Of a stretch of DNA of 64,000 nt, positions 57,001 through 64,000 are shown one piece after another. Source of the stretch: Planctomyces sp. SH-PL62 (GTDB lineage: Bacteria > Planctomycetota > Planctomycetia > Isosphaerales > Isosphaeraceae); NCBI RefSeq assembly GCF_001610895.1, contig NZ_CP011273.1:4836001-4900000 (forward strand). The letters run 5' to 3'. Every line of letters starts with the position of its first letter. Position 1 is the stretch's first letter. The notes below the pieces were generated by a model. The model was not told the DNA's origin and did not search any database. It saw nothing but the letters and a program-made list of their open reading frames with translations. The position numbers were made by a program, and so were the translations under genes.

Positions 57001-57165
57001 GCCTGGCGGAACGTGCAGGGCCTTGCGTTCCTCTTCCGGCGACCGGGGATCGAACGTCGAGACGTTCTCGACCGGCGCGGGCTCCTGGCCGAAGAGCGGG
57101 ACCAACGCAGCGAGGAAAACCATCGACGGCCCCGCGAGCGCGGGCACGAGACGCGGAAAAGGCAT
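54079..57165 (-). CDS. PVC-type membrane-bound dehydrogenase with HEAT repeats and C-terminal heme domain
   Basis: A 1028-residue exported planctomycete protein. After a signal (MPFPRLVPALAGPSMVFLAA) comes the 'membrane-bound dehydrogenase' beta-propeller (TIGR02604 type): FEVQLVAADPDIQKPLNLAF, DDRGRLWITDTIEYP, NIWLLKDSDGDGKAD, TWGYDGWIYACHGFSND, and ELGPDGAIYVADFYNRIIGH. A long HEAT-repeat region spans about residues 430-850 (VRRAAAEVLGAHPEIAFVRP is one unit). The C-terminus is a heme domain with CGVCHQMEGKGARVGPQLDG (CxxCH) and VVSGLLLREEGQVLVL (TIGR02603 type). The role is unknown; likely extracytoplasmic redox or sugar binding. ATG 57165 has CGGAGCG upstream; longer frames lack sense. Confidence 0.88.
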   Translation of the reverse strand: MPFPRLVPALAGPSMVFLAALVPLFGQEPAPVENVSTFDPRSPEEERKALHVPPGFEVQLVAADPDIQKPLNLAFDDRGRLWITDTIEYPYAAAEGAKPRDTVKILSDFGPDGRARKIETFADGLNIPIGLLPRPSAKEALVHSIPNIWLLKDSDGDGKADVKEPLYGIFGNRDTHGMTNNFTWGYDGWIYACHGFSNDSEVAGQDKQAIKMNSGNTYRMRPDGSHAEYVSHGQVNPFGLAFDEMGYLYSCDCHSKPLYQLIRGGYYPSFGKPDDGLNYAPEMVTHDHGSTAISGIVSYQANQYPEEYRKTVFIGNVVTNRINHDKLEWDGSSPRGIEQPDFLWSEDNWFRPVDLELGPDGAIYVADFYNRIIGHYEVPLTHPGRDRTSGRIWRIVYKGFDGRPAPSPEAVDRTTAGVEALTADLASPTLPVRTAAANQLVERGGEEAVARLREILSHDSRPTPQLVHALWVLERLGKLDDETLLRVARTPAEPAVRVHGLRILVDRPTLAPATRAFAMASIEHPDPHVRRAAAEVLGAHPEIAFVRPLLRLRQSTTAEDTHLVHVARMALRDQLKDDSIWSRIAALPLNDKDRADLADVAVAVPAAAPAAFLLTHIQNFPESPENVARYIHHVARYGAADLAPALSELVASGDPDPRRRLDLLKMIQQGMQERGTGTPAEVRQAALDLVSAFLGSKNGDDVNAGIEAVKGFQLQEAIPGLEAVFGREDLPESRRAEALAVIAALDMPAGLARLKGALDDGRLSLPLREAAAVALANIEKPEAREAVLASLAIAPEALQYTAAAALVRRKDGAEAFLAAVAAGKASARLLQQRPIVIGLENAEIPDVADRIATLLAGLPPADEQLRAFLDQRREGFQNATHEPTAGAKAFEVRCGVCHQMEGKGARVGPQLDGVGVRGLDRLLEDVLDPNRNVDQMFRTTILALGDGRVVSGLLLREEGQVLVLADDQGREVRIPLEEVEERKVVQLSPMPADLARQIPESEFYDLFSYLLGRTEQKPEPTPTPEPGP

Positions 57166-57328
57166 GAAGACGCTCCGTCGCGGGAGAGGGATCAACGAGG
57201 ACGGCCGAGCGGATATCTTACCTAGCTTGACGCAACCTCGCCGAAAATCAAGGGGCGCGGACGGATCGGAACGGGAGGACGACGAAGCCCCCGCAACGCG
57301 GCGCATTCGTTTGGAGCGCCGGTTGCCG

Positions 57329-57356
57329 TTGACCCGTTCGTCCTATTCACTACAAT
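57329..57356 (+). promoter_or_regulatory. Promoter of lysS
   Basis: TTGACC at 57329-57334, 16 bases, then TACAAT at 57351-57356. The predicted leader is about 45 bases, too short for a T-box or lysine riboswitch. Confidence 0.65.
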
Positions 57357-57406
57357 TTGCCTCAAGTTTCCCGAAGTCGAAAAAAATGAAGGATTAAGGC
57401 GGCGAG

Positions 57407-58939
57407 ATGTCCGACGAGTCGCGAGACGGCCTGGAAGCGGTGCGGGCTGAGAAGCTGAAGAAGATCGCCGAGCTGGGGATCGATCCCTGGGGCCAGCGGT
57501 TCGACGATCACCGGGCCATCGCCGCCGTGCGCGCGATCGATTATCCCAAGCCGGCCGAGGGGGAGGTCGCCGAGCCCGGCCCGGCCGTCCGGATCGCCGG
57601 CCGGATCATGCTCCGTCGCGGGCAGGGGAAGGTCGTCTTCCTCGAGGTCCGCGACTGGACCGAGCGGATCCAGGTCTTCGTCGGCAAGAAGCAGGTGGGC
57701 GACCTCGCCTGGAGCCTGGTCGACCTGCTGGACCTGGGCGACCTCATCGGCGTCGACGGGACCCTGGGCTACACGAAGACGGGCGAGCTGACCGTCTTCG
57801 CGACAGCCCTGACGTTCCTGGGCAAGAGCCTGACGCCCCCTCCCGAGAAGTGGCACGGGCTGACCGACCTGGAGATGCGGTATCGCCGCCGCTACGTCGA
57901 CCTGTTCGCCAATCCCGAGTCGCTCCAGACCTTCCTGGGCCGTTCGACGATCGTCCGAACGTTCCGCAAGGTGATGGAGGAGCGCGGGTTCGTCGAGGTC
58001 GAGACGCCGACGATGCAGTCGATCGCCGGCGGCGCCGCGGCCCGCCCGTTCGTCACCCACCACAACACGCTCGACATCGAGCTTTTCCTGCGGATCGCCC
58101 CGGAGCTGTACCTCAAGCGGCTGCTGGTCGGCGGCATGGAGCGGGTCTTCGAGATCGGCCGGGTCTACCGCAACGAGGGGATCAGCCCCAAGCACAACCC
58201 CGAATTCACCATGCTGGAGGCCTACCAGGCCTACGGCGACTATCACTCGATGATGGACCTGACCGAGGCCCTCATCTGCGCCTCGATCCAGGCCCTAGGC
58301 GGCGGGCATGTGCGCCCCTGGGGCGAGAAGACGGTCGACTTCACCCCCCCCTGGCCTCGCCGGGCGTACCTGGACCTCCTCCGCGAACACGCGGGCGTCG
58401 AGCCCGACGACTACGAGGCCGTCAAGGCCCGCGCCGAGGCGGCCGGGATCGCGACCAAGGGGCGCGACCGCGACGTCGTGATCAGCGACCTGTTCGAGGC
58501 CACCGTCGAGGACGCCCTCGCCGGCCCGATCTTCGTGATCGACTACCCGGCGGCCATCTGCCCGCTGACCAAGCGGAAGGCGTCCGACCCCAGGCTCGCC
58601 GAGCGGTTCGAGCTGTACATCGACGGCATCGAGCTGGCCAACGCCTACACCGAGCTGAACGACCCGTATCTGCAGGAGCAGCTCTTCCGGGGCCAGCTCG
58701 CCGGCCAGGCCGAGGAAGACTCGATGGCCAAGATGGACGAGGACTTCGTCATGGCCCTCAAGAACGCGATGCCCCCCGCCGGCGGCCTGGGGATCGGCAT
58801 CGACCGCCTCTGCATGCTCCTGCTGAACAAGTCGAGCATCCGCGACGTCGTCCTGTTCCCGCTGATGCGCCCACTGTCGGCCCGAGCCGCCGCGGCGGGC
58901 GAGCCGGCGGCGGCCGAGGACGACGAGTCCGAAATCTGA
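57407..58939 (+). CDS. lysS: Lysyl-tRNA synthetase, class II
   Basis: A 510-residue enzyme charging tRNA-Lys. The OB-fold anticodon domain comes first (VRIAGRIMLRRGQGKVVFLE), then the class II core: motif 1 (FRKVMEERGFVEVETPTMQS), motif 2 (VFEIGRVYRNEGISPKHNPE, FTMLEAYQAY) and motif 3 (GLGIGIDRLCMLLLNKSSIR). YPAAICPLTKRK and DGIELANAYTELNDP are LysRS-specific. The ending has a 20-residue acidic/Ala extension (AAAAGEPAAAEDDESEI). The ATG at 57407 follows an ideal promoter. The next gene is a LolCE-type permease 93 bases later. Confidence 0.95.
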   Translation: MSDESRDGLEAVRAEKLKKIAELGIDPWGQRFDDHRAIAAVRAIDYPKPAEGEVAEPGPAVRIAGRIMLRRGQGKVVFLEVRDWTERIQVFVGKKQVGDLAWSLVDLLDLGDLIGVDGTLGYTKTGELTVFATALTFLGKSLTPPPEKWHGLTDLEMRYRRRYVDLFANPESLQTFLGRSTIVRTFRKVMEERGFVEVETPTMQSIAGGAAARPFVTHHNTLDIELFLRIAPELYLKRLLVGGMERVFEIGRVYRNEGISPKHNPEFTMLEAYQAYGDYHSMMDLTEALICASIQALGGGHVRPWGEKTVDFTPPWPRRAYLDLLREHAGVEPDDYEAVKARAEAAGIATKGRDRDVVISDLFEATVEDALAGPIFVIDYPAAICPLTKRKASDPRLAERFELYIDGIELANAYTELNDPYLQEQLFRGQLAGQAEEDSMAKMDEDFVMALKNAMPPAGGLGIGIDRLCMLLLNKSSIRDVVLFPLMRPLSARAAAAGEPAAAEDDESEI

Positions 58940-59032
58940 TCTGATCCGACCGTCCGCGATTCGAACGTCGACGAAGGCGGGCGGCGGTCGCCGCCTTGGT
59001 CCGAAGGCTGGTTCCAGGGAAGGAGTGGCCTC

Positions 59033-60451
59033 GTGTACAAGTACCTGCTCTGCTGGCGGTATCTCCGCACCCGCTACATCGCGCTGGCGAGCATCATCAG
59101 CGTCACGCTCGGCGTGGCGACGATGATCGTCGTCAATTCGGTCATGGCCGGGTTCGCCGACAAGATGCGCGACCGCCTCCACGGCGTGCTCGCCGACATC
59201 ATCGTCGAATCCGGCTCGTTCGAGGGCTTCTTCAACTACGAGGAAGTCATGGCCCGGATCAAGGACGTCGGCGGCGACGACGTCCTCGCCATGGCCCCGA
59301 CCATGGAGACGCCGGGGATCATGCGCTTCAAGATCGGCGCGGATTCCCGGACCCATCCGGTCCAGATCATCGGCGTCCATCCCATGGATCGGGCCAGGAC
59401 CGGGGACTTCGCCGAGCACCTGTTCGACCAGGAAGGGAAACAGATCCCGCCGTCGTTCGAGGTCTCCGAAGAACTGAAGGCTCGATCGCCCGCCGGCCAG
59501 CGGCTCCGCGAGCTCCAGCAAGAGGAGCCCGACCCCTTCATGGACGCGACCCGCCAGTACCTGGAGAAGCAGCAGGACGAGCAGGTCCCCACCCATGGCG
59601 CGATCGTCGGCTACGCGATCGCGACCTACCACATGGGGCAAGGCAAGGAAGACATCTACCTGGCCGGCATGGGGTCCAAGATCTCGCTCGCCTTCCCCAA
59701 GCACGGCAAGGTCCCGGAGCCGGGGTTCGACGCTTTCACAGTGGTCGGCTATTTCAAGAGCGGGATGAGCGAGTACGACTCGACCCACGTCTACGTCCCC
59801 CTCGAGCAGCTCCAGCGGGCGCGCAACCTGATCCGGGAGGACGGCAAGGGGGCCGTCAACCAGATCCAGATCAAGATCCGCGAGGGGGCCGACCTGGACG
59901 GGCTGGCCGACCGGCTCCAGCTCGGGCTGGAGCGGCTCGCGCCGATGCAGTTCCGGGTCTGGACCTGGGAGCAGAAGCAGGGTCCGCTGCTGGCGGCGGT
60001 GGCGATCGAGCAGAGCATCCTCAACATCCTGCTCTTCTTCATCATCGCGGTGGCGGGCTTCGGCATCCTGGCGATCTTCTCCATGATCGTCGTCGAGAAG
60101 ACCCGGGACATCGGGATCATGAAGGCCCTGGGGGCGTCCACCTCGGGCGTCCGCAACATCTTCCTGGGCTACGGCCTGCTGCTGGGGATCGTGGGGAGCG
60201 GCGTGGGGATGGTCGGCGGACTCCTGTTCGTCCACTACATCAACGAGATCGAGAAGGTGCTGAGCGTCATCCTCAAGCACAAGGTCTTCGACGACTCGAT
60301 CTACTACTTCGACCGCATCCCGACCCTCGTCGAGACCCACACGGTCGTCGCCATCGTCATCGGGGCGCTCGTGATCGCCGTGGGGGCGAGCATCTGGCCC
60401 GCCCGACGCGCCGCCAGGATGCACCCGGTCAAGGCCCTTCGATTCGAATGA
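59033..60451 (+). CDS. Lipoprotein-releasing/MacB-type ABC transporter permease (LolCE family)
   Basis: A 472-residue inner-membrane permease. One N-terminal helix (RYIALASIISVTLGVATMIV) is followed by a ~250-residue periplasmic MacB-type domain (FADKMRDRLHGVLADIIVES, then VVGYFKSGMSEYDSTHVYVP) and three C-terminal helices, the first with ILNILLFFIIAVAGFGILAI. The conserved coupling motif VEKTRDIGIMKALGAS is typical of LolC/LolE. It works with the LolD ATPase encoded 74 bases downstream, probably moving lipoproteins from the inner membrane. The start is GTG 59033 with AAGGAG upstream. Only one permease is present, so it may form a homodimer. Confidence 0.85.
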   Translation: MYKYLLCWRYLRTRYIALASIISVTLGVATMIVVNSVMAGFADKMRDRLHGVLADIIVESGSFEGFFNYEEVMARIKDVGGDDVLAMAPTMETPGIMRFKIGADSRTHPVQIIGVHPMDRARTGDFAEHLFDQEGKQIPPSFEVSEELKARSPAGQRLRELQQEEPDPFMDATRQYLEKQQDEQVPTHGAIVGYAIATYHMGQGKEDIYLAGMGSKISLAFPKHGKVPEPGFDAFTVVGYFKSGMSEYDSTHVYVPLEQLQRARNLIREDGKGAVNQIQIKIREGADLDGLADRLQLGLERLAPMQFRVWTWEQKQGPLLAAVAIEQSILNILLFFIIAVAGFGILAIFSMIVVEKTRDIGIMKALGASTSGVRNIFLGYGLLLGIVGSGVGMVGGLLFVHYINEIEKVLSVILKHKVFDDSIYYFDRIPTLVETHTVVAIVIGALVIAVGASIWPARRAARMHPVKALRFE

Positions 60452-60525
60452 CCCTCCCGGCGCCCCCGCGCCGGCCGCGTCGCTTTCCAATCCTCCGACC
60501 CGGACCCACACGGAAGACCAGGACG

Positions 60526-61236
60526 ATGACGACTCATATCGCGGCCTTCGGCCTGCATAAGAGCTACCGGAAGGGGAAGATCGAGGTCCCCGTCCTCCAC
60601 GGCGTCGACATGGAGGCGGCCCGCGGCGAGCTGGTCGCCGTGATCGGGGCGAGCGGCTCGGGCAAGAGCACCATGCTCCACCTGCTCGGGCTGCTCGACC
60701 AGCCCGACGCGGGGGAGGTCCTGCTCGACGGCCGCCGGATCGACGACCGCCCCGACCGCGAGCGCGACCTGCTCCGCAACCAGACCTTCGGCTTCATCTT
60801 CCAGTTCTACCACCTCCTGCCGGAGCTGACCGCGCTGGAGAACGTGATGATGCCGCACCTGATCCGGTCCGGCCTCTTCGCCTACATCAAGCAGCGCAAG
60901 ACGATCCGCCGCGACGCCGAGGAGATGCTCGAACGCGTCGGCCTGAGCCACCGCCTGACCCACCACCCGTCCGAGCTTTCCGGCGGCGAGATGCAGCGCG
61001 CCGCCATCGCCCGGGCCCTGGTCGGCCGGCCCGAAGTCCTCCTGGCCGACGAGCCCACGGGGAACCTCGACGCCGCCACCGGACAGGGGGTCCTGGAGCT
61101 GCTCCGCGACTTGAATAAGGAACGGAGCCTGACTATGATGTTGGTCACGCATGATCAACAGATCGCCAACCAGGCCGACCGGGTCGTTCGGCTTGCGGAA
61201 GGGCGAATCGAGGAATGGGTCCCCGCGCTGGTCTGA
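60526..61236 (+). CDS. lolD: ABC transporter ATP-binding protein LolD
   Basis: A 236-residue ATPase. Walker A GASGSGKST lies at 41-49, then Q loop FGFIFQFYHLLPELTALENV, signature LSGGEMQRAAIARAL, Walker B VLLADEPTGNLDAAT and the H loop MLVTHDQQIAN. The FYHLLPE and MQRAAIARAL patterns are those of LolD/MacB. It pairs with the permease just upstream. Family knowledge: the complex extracts lipoproteins for the outer membrane using ATP. The ATG at 60526 has CAGGAC upstream. A 25-residue insertion around residues 110-130 (LIRSGLFAYIKQRKTIRRDA) is also seen in planctomycete copies. Confidence 0.85.
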   Translation: MTTHIAAFGLHKSYRKGKIEVPVLHGVDMEAARGELVAVIGASGSGKSTMLHLLGLLDQPDAGEVLLDGRRIDDRPDRERDLLRNQTFGFIFQFYHLLPELTALENVMMPHLIRSGLFAYIKQRKTIRRDAEEMLERVGLSHRLTHHPSELSGGEMQRAAIARALVGRPEVLLADEPTGNLDAATGQGVLELLRDLNKERSLTMMLVTHDQQIANQADRVVRLAEGRIEEWVPALV

Positions 61237-61299
61237 GTCCAACCGATAACGGGTGCGTGATGTCGCGGCCCAAACGCGGCGCGGGAGCGGGAAGGCCGT

Positions 61300-62166
61300 A
61301 TGAGCCCCAAAGTTTACATCGCCGGCAAGCTCTACGACAAAGCTGACGCCAAAATCAGCGTCTTCGATCACGGCCTGCTCTATGGGGACGGAGTTTTCGA
61401 AGGGATTCGTTCCTATTCAGGCCGGGTCTTCCGCCTGGAGGAACACGTCGATCGGCTGTTCGCGTCGGCCGTCGCGATCCACCTGCAGATCCCGATGTCG
61501 CGGCGGGAGATGGCCGCCGCGATCGTCGACACCCTCGCCGCCAACAAGCTCACCGACGCCTATATCCGCGTCGTCGTCACTCGGGGCTCGGGAAGCCTGG
61601 GCCTCGACCCTCGCAAGACGACCGACCCGCAGGTCATCATCATCACCGACCTCATCAGCCTCTATCCCGAGGAGTTGTATGAGCACGGCCTGAAGATCGT
61701 CACCGCCGCGACGATCCGGAGCCACCCGAACACGGTCAACCCGCGGGTCAAGTCGCTCAACTACCTGAACAACATCCTCGCCAAGATGGAGGGGGCGTTG
61801 GCCGGCTGCCTCGAAGCCCTGATGCTCAACCACAAGGGCGAGGTCGCCGAGTGCACCGGCGACAACATCTTCGTCGTCCACAAGGGGGAGCTCCACACCC
61901 CGTCGATCGACTCGGGCATCCTCGCGGGGATCACCCGCGCGGCCGTCATGGACCTGGCGCGCGAGGCGGGGTACAAGGTCGTCGAGCGGACCATGGACCG
62001 CTATGACGTCTACACCGCCGACGAGTGCTTCCTGACCGGCTCCGCGGCCGAGGTCATCCCGGTCGTCGAATGCGACGGCAGGCCCCTCGGCGAAGGCAAG
62101 CCCGGTCCCATCACCCGCGACCTTCGCCAGCGGTTCGGCCGGCTCGTCCACGAAGGCCCCGCCTGA
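61300..62166 (+). CDS. ilvE: Class IV aminotransferase, branched-chain type
   Basis: A 288-residue PLP enzyme of fold type IV. The catalytic lysine is Lys 151 in NPRVKSLNYLNNILAK; the phosphate/substrate motifs are DHGLLYGDGVFEGIRSY, YIRVVVTRGSGSLGLDP, EVAECTGDNIFVV and ECFLTGSAAEVIPV. This set fits branched-chain aminotransferase of the archaeal/short type (about 290 residues), transferring amino groups between Val/Ile/Leu and 2-oxoglutarate. D-amino-acid aminotransferase is the alternative. The ATG at 61300 follows GGAAGG. It stands 63 bases after lolD and 27 bases before uspA, on the same strand. Confidence 0.87.
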   Translation: MSPKVYIAGKLYDKADAKISVFDHGLLYGDGVFEGIRSYSGRVFRLEEHVDRLFASAVAIHLQIPMSRREMAAAIVDTLAANKLTDAYIRVVVTRGSGSLGLDPRKTTDPQVIIITDLISLYPEELYEHGLKIVTAATIRSHPNTVNPRVKSLNYLNNILAKMEGALAGCLEALMLNHKGEVAECTGDNIFVVHKGELHTPSIDSGILAGITRAAVMDLAREAGYKVVERTMDRYDVYTADECFLTGSAAEVIPVVECDGRPLGEGKPGPITRDLRQRFGRLVHEGPA

Positions 62167-62193
62167 TCGACCCGCGTCCGCTAGGACCCTGCC

Positions 62194-62655
62194 ATGATCA
62201 GCTTCGCGAGAATCCTGGCGCCCTCGGACTTCAGCTCGCACTCCGAGGACGCGCTCCGCTACGCCTGCGGGCTGGCGGAGCGCTTCCAGGCGGAGTTGCA
62301 CGTCATCCACGTCCTCTCCGAGATGGTGCCGGCCGGTCCCGATCCGCTGCTGATGCCCGTCATGCCCGCCCAGTACTACGAGGACGATGAGAAACGCGCC
62401 ACGGAAGCCCTCGCGACGGTGATCAAGCCCGAGTGGGGGACGCCCAAAAGCGTGACCACCGCCATCCGCTGGGGCGTGGCGGCCGAGGCGATCGTGGACC
62501 ACGCGGCCGAAATCAAGGCCGACCTGATCGTCATCGCCACCCACGGCCGGACCGGCCTGAGCCACGTCCTGCTCGGCTCCGTGGCCGAGCGGATCGTCCG
62601 CGAAGCCCCCTGCCCCGTCCTAACCGTACGGACGGCCCCGTCGGGGGCCTCCTGA
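62194..62655 (+). CDS. Universal stress protein UspA family
   Basis: A 153-residue single-domain Usp protein. It begins with ILAPSDFSSHSEDALRYACG, the ATP-type N-terminal strand with Asp, and ends with ADLIVIATHGRTGLSHVLLG and SVAERIVREAPCPVLTVR, the G-2x-G...GS ATP-binding loop. It probably binds ATP and acts in stress tolerance. The ATG is at 62194. The stop is one base before the NUDIX start, so they are coupled. Confidence 0.9.
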   Translation: MISFARILAPSDFSSHSEDALRYACGLAERFQAELHVIHVLSEMVPAGPDPLLMPVMPAQYYEDDEKRATEALATVIKPEWGTPKSVTTAIRWGVAAEAIVDHAAEIKADLIVIATHGRTGLSHVLLGSVAERIVREAPCPVLTVRTAPSGAS

Positions 62656-62656
62656 C

Positions 62657-63196
62657 GTGCCCGAACCGCTCCCCCCGCGGCGGGTGATCTACCGAGGGAC
62701 CAAGCTGGACCTCGCGATGCAGCCCGTCCGCCTGGCGGACGGCGGCCTCGCCGAGCGTGAGGTCGTCATCCATCGAGGAGCCGTCGCGCTCGTGCCGATG
62801 GTCGACCCCGACCACGTCTGCCTCATCGCCAACTTTCGCCACGCCATCGGCGAAACGCTCCTGGAAATCCCCGCCGGGACGATCGACGAGGGCGAGACGC
62901 CCGAGCGGACCGCGCCTCGCGAACTCGCCGAGGAGACCGGCTTCCGCGCCGGGAAGGTGACGTTCCTCCGCGAGTGGCACGTGAGCCCCGGCATCCTGAC
63001 CGAGCGGATGTTCCTGTATCTCTGCGAGGACCTCACCCCCGGCCCCACCGATCACCAACCCGATGAACGCCTGGAGAACCGGATCGTCCCCTGGGACGAG
63101 GCCGTCGCCATGGTGCACGACGGCCGGATCAGCGACGCCAAGACGATGCTCGCCATCCTCCTCTGCGACGCGAGACGCCAGGGGGGCGAAGACTAG
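62657..63196 (+). CDS. NUDIX hydrolase, ADP-ribose pyrophosphatase-like
   Basis: A 179-residue hydrolase. The NUDIX box is complete: GTIDEGETPERTAPRELAEE followed by TGF. The context (LEIPAGTIDEGE before, PGILTERMFLYLCEDL after) is that of ADP-sugar pyrophosphatases (NudF type), which split ADP-ribose into AMP and ribose-5-phosphate. The GTG at 62657 begins two bases after the UspA stop. The end overlaps the 3' end of the convergent sulfatase by a few bases. Confidence 0.87.
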   Translation: MPEPLPPRRVIYRGTKLDLAMQPVRLADGGLAEREVVIHRGAVALVPMVDPDHVCLIANFRHAIGETLLEIPAGTIDEGETPERTAPRELAEETGFRAGKVTFLREWHVSPGILTERMFLYLCEDLTPGPTDHQPDERLENRIVPWDEAVAMVHDGRISDAKTMLAILLCDARRQGGED

Positions 63197-64000
63197 GACT
63201 TCGGGCCGCCTCCGAACTGCTCCCAGTACCATTCGTGGTAGGGATTCATCTTGGGACCGACGGCGTCCTCGTTCACCAGGCCGGGGTGGATCGAGGCCCA
63301 CCACGTCTCGTACTCGGCCCGGAGCCGCTCGACGACCTCGGGATGGTCGGCGATCACGTTCGACTTCTGGCCAGGGTCGGACTGGAGGTCGTAAAGCTCG
63401 GCGTCGTTCACCAGGGCGAAGCGATCGTCGCGGATCGAGACGCCTCGGAACTTGAACGCCGCCACCTCGCCGCGCCCCCATCGCCCGACGTGGGTCACCA
63501 GCGTCCGTCGGGGCCAGTCGACCGGCCGGTCCCGGAAGAAGGGGACGAGGCTCCGCCCCTCGACTTGGCCGCGGACCTCCTCGCCCGGCTCGACGCCCAG
63601 GATCTCGACGAGCGTCGGGAAGACGTCGACGTGCGCGGTCAGCCCCGACACGTCCCGCCCCCCCTGCACGCCCGCGGGCCATCGCCAGAACGAGGGGACG
63701 CGCGTCCCTCCCTCGTAGGGCTCGACCTTCCGCCCTCGCATGCCGGAGTTGAAGATGGGGACGCCCAGCGTCCCGCCGTTGTCGGTCAGGAAGATGACGA
63801 GCGTGTCGCGCTCGATGCCCCAGTCCCGGAGGGCCGAGGTCAGCTTCCCGAAGTTGTCGTCGATGTTCTCGATCATCCCGTAGAACCGGGCGACGTCCTC
63901 GGAGACCTCGTCCGCGTGCCGCTTCGCATAGTCCTCGGGGCACTGGAGCGGCACGTGCGCGGCGTTCGGCGTGATGAAGGCGAAGAACGGGGCGGCGGCT
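63193..64000 (-). CDS. Sulfatase, C-terminal part (5' end outside window)
   Basis: The last 268 codons of an arylsulfatase-type enzyme; the gene runs off the right edge at 64000. What is visible: PFFAFITPNAAHVPLQCPED, then LVIFLTDNGGT with the metal-binding Asp/Asn, SFWRWPAGVQGGRDVSGLTA with the HVDVFPTLVEILG motif, and the C-terminal subdomain ending ELYDLQSDPGQKSNVIADHP. The formylglycine site (CxPSR) must lie outside. Planctomycetes have many such enzymes, which release sulfate from algal or host polysaccharides. Substrate and signal peptide cannot be judged. It overlaps the NUDIX gene by a few bases. Confidence 0.9.
   Translation of the reverse strand, partial: AAAPFFAFITPNAAHVPLQCPEDYAKRHADEVSEDVARFYGMIENIDDNFGKLTSALRDWGIERDTLVIFLTDNGGTLGVPIFNSGMRGRKVEPYEGGTRVPSFWRWPAGVQGGRDVSGLTAHVDVFPTLVEILGVEPGEEVRGQVEGRSLVPFFRDRPVDWPRRTLVTHVGRWGRGEVAAFKFRGVSIRDDRFALVNDAELYDLQSDPGQKSNVIADHPEVVERLRAEYETWWASIHPGLVNEDAVGPKMNPYHEWYWEQFGGGPKS

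Noticed and set aside
57166-57406. T-box or lysine riboswitch before lysS
   Set aside because: The promoter at 57329-57356 leaves a leader of about 45 bases, too short for either.

Overview
The window is high-GC bacterial DNA that reads as the chromosome of a planctomycete, most likely of the Isosphaeraceae (Paludisphaera/Singulisphaera-like). The evidence is the set of lineage-typical families: PSCyt2-PSD1 (DUF1549/DUF1553), DUF1501, a PVC-type membrane dehydrogenase with HEAT repeats and a C-terminal CxxCH domain, a sulfatase, two PEP-CTERM proteins, an Uma2-family protein, a DUF1573 protein and small 'WERFW' proteins. lpxA indicates a Gram-negative envelope. I see no phage, insertion sequence, CRISPR array or rRNA.

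Layout. 0-4.2 kb: a PilZ protein, two adjacent STAS proteins, then a DUF1573 secreted protein coupled to a glycosyltransferase. 4.3-8.3 kb: a nucleoside-type MFS transporter and a secreted TPR protein. 8.2-12.1 kb on the minus strand: an alpha/beta hydrolase broken by one frameshift, a CoA-disulfide reductase-rhodanese fusion and an EF-hand protein. 12.6-18.6 kb: recQ, a DUF2382 stress-type protein, a methyltransferase, ettA and a CAT-anticodon tRNA. 19.2-22.3 kb: two PEP-CTERM proteins and an M24 peptidase. 22.4-28.8 kb: a tightly packed signalling operon (hybrid kinase, CheR, CheB, second hybrid kinase) whose last reading frame ends inside an antisense tRNA-Gln gene. 28.9-33.1 kb on the minus strand: rex, ribD, two membrane proteins and a Gly-Met-rich secreted protein. 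33.4-37.8 kb: lpxA, a lipase-like hydrolase, a small conserved protein, an HU/IHF-type protein and two YkgJ-like cysteine cluster proteins. 38.0-42.6 kb: an enolase-superfamily enzyme with an amidohydrolase, and a molybdopterin operon (mocA-moaD fusion, moaE, moaA). 43.0-47.1 kb: a coiled-coil secreted protein, a zinc-ribbon membrane protein, a rhomboid protease and a GH18 enzyme. 47.1-57.2 kb: an orphan sugar-type ABC ATPase and planctomycete PSD1, Uma2, DUF1501, aldo/keto reductase and PVC dehydrogenase genes. 57.4-64 kb: lysS, a LolCE/LolD-type ABC pair, a class IV aminotransferase, UspA, a NUDIX hydrolase and a sulfatase cut by the window edge.

Most genes are housekeeping or typical of the lineage. 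The most distinctive unit is the signalling operon: it has receptor-modification enzymes (CheR, CheB) but no chemoreceptor, CheA or CheW, and the first kinase carries a long Glu/Gln-rich coiled coil that could be the modification target. Other unusual points are the kinase frame running into tRNA-Gln, the MocA-MoaD fusion, a palindrome at the start of rex, and the duplicated repeats in the DUF2382 protein.
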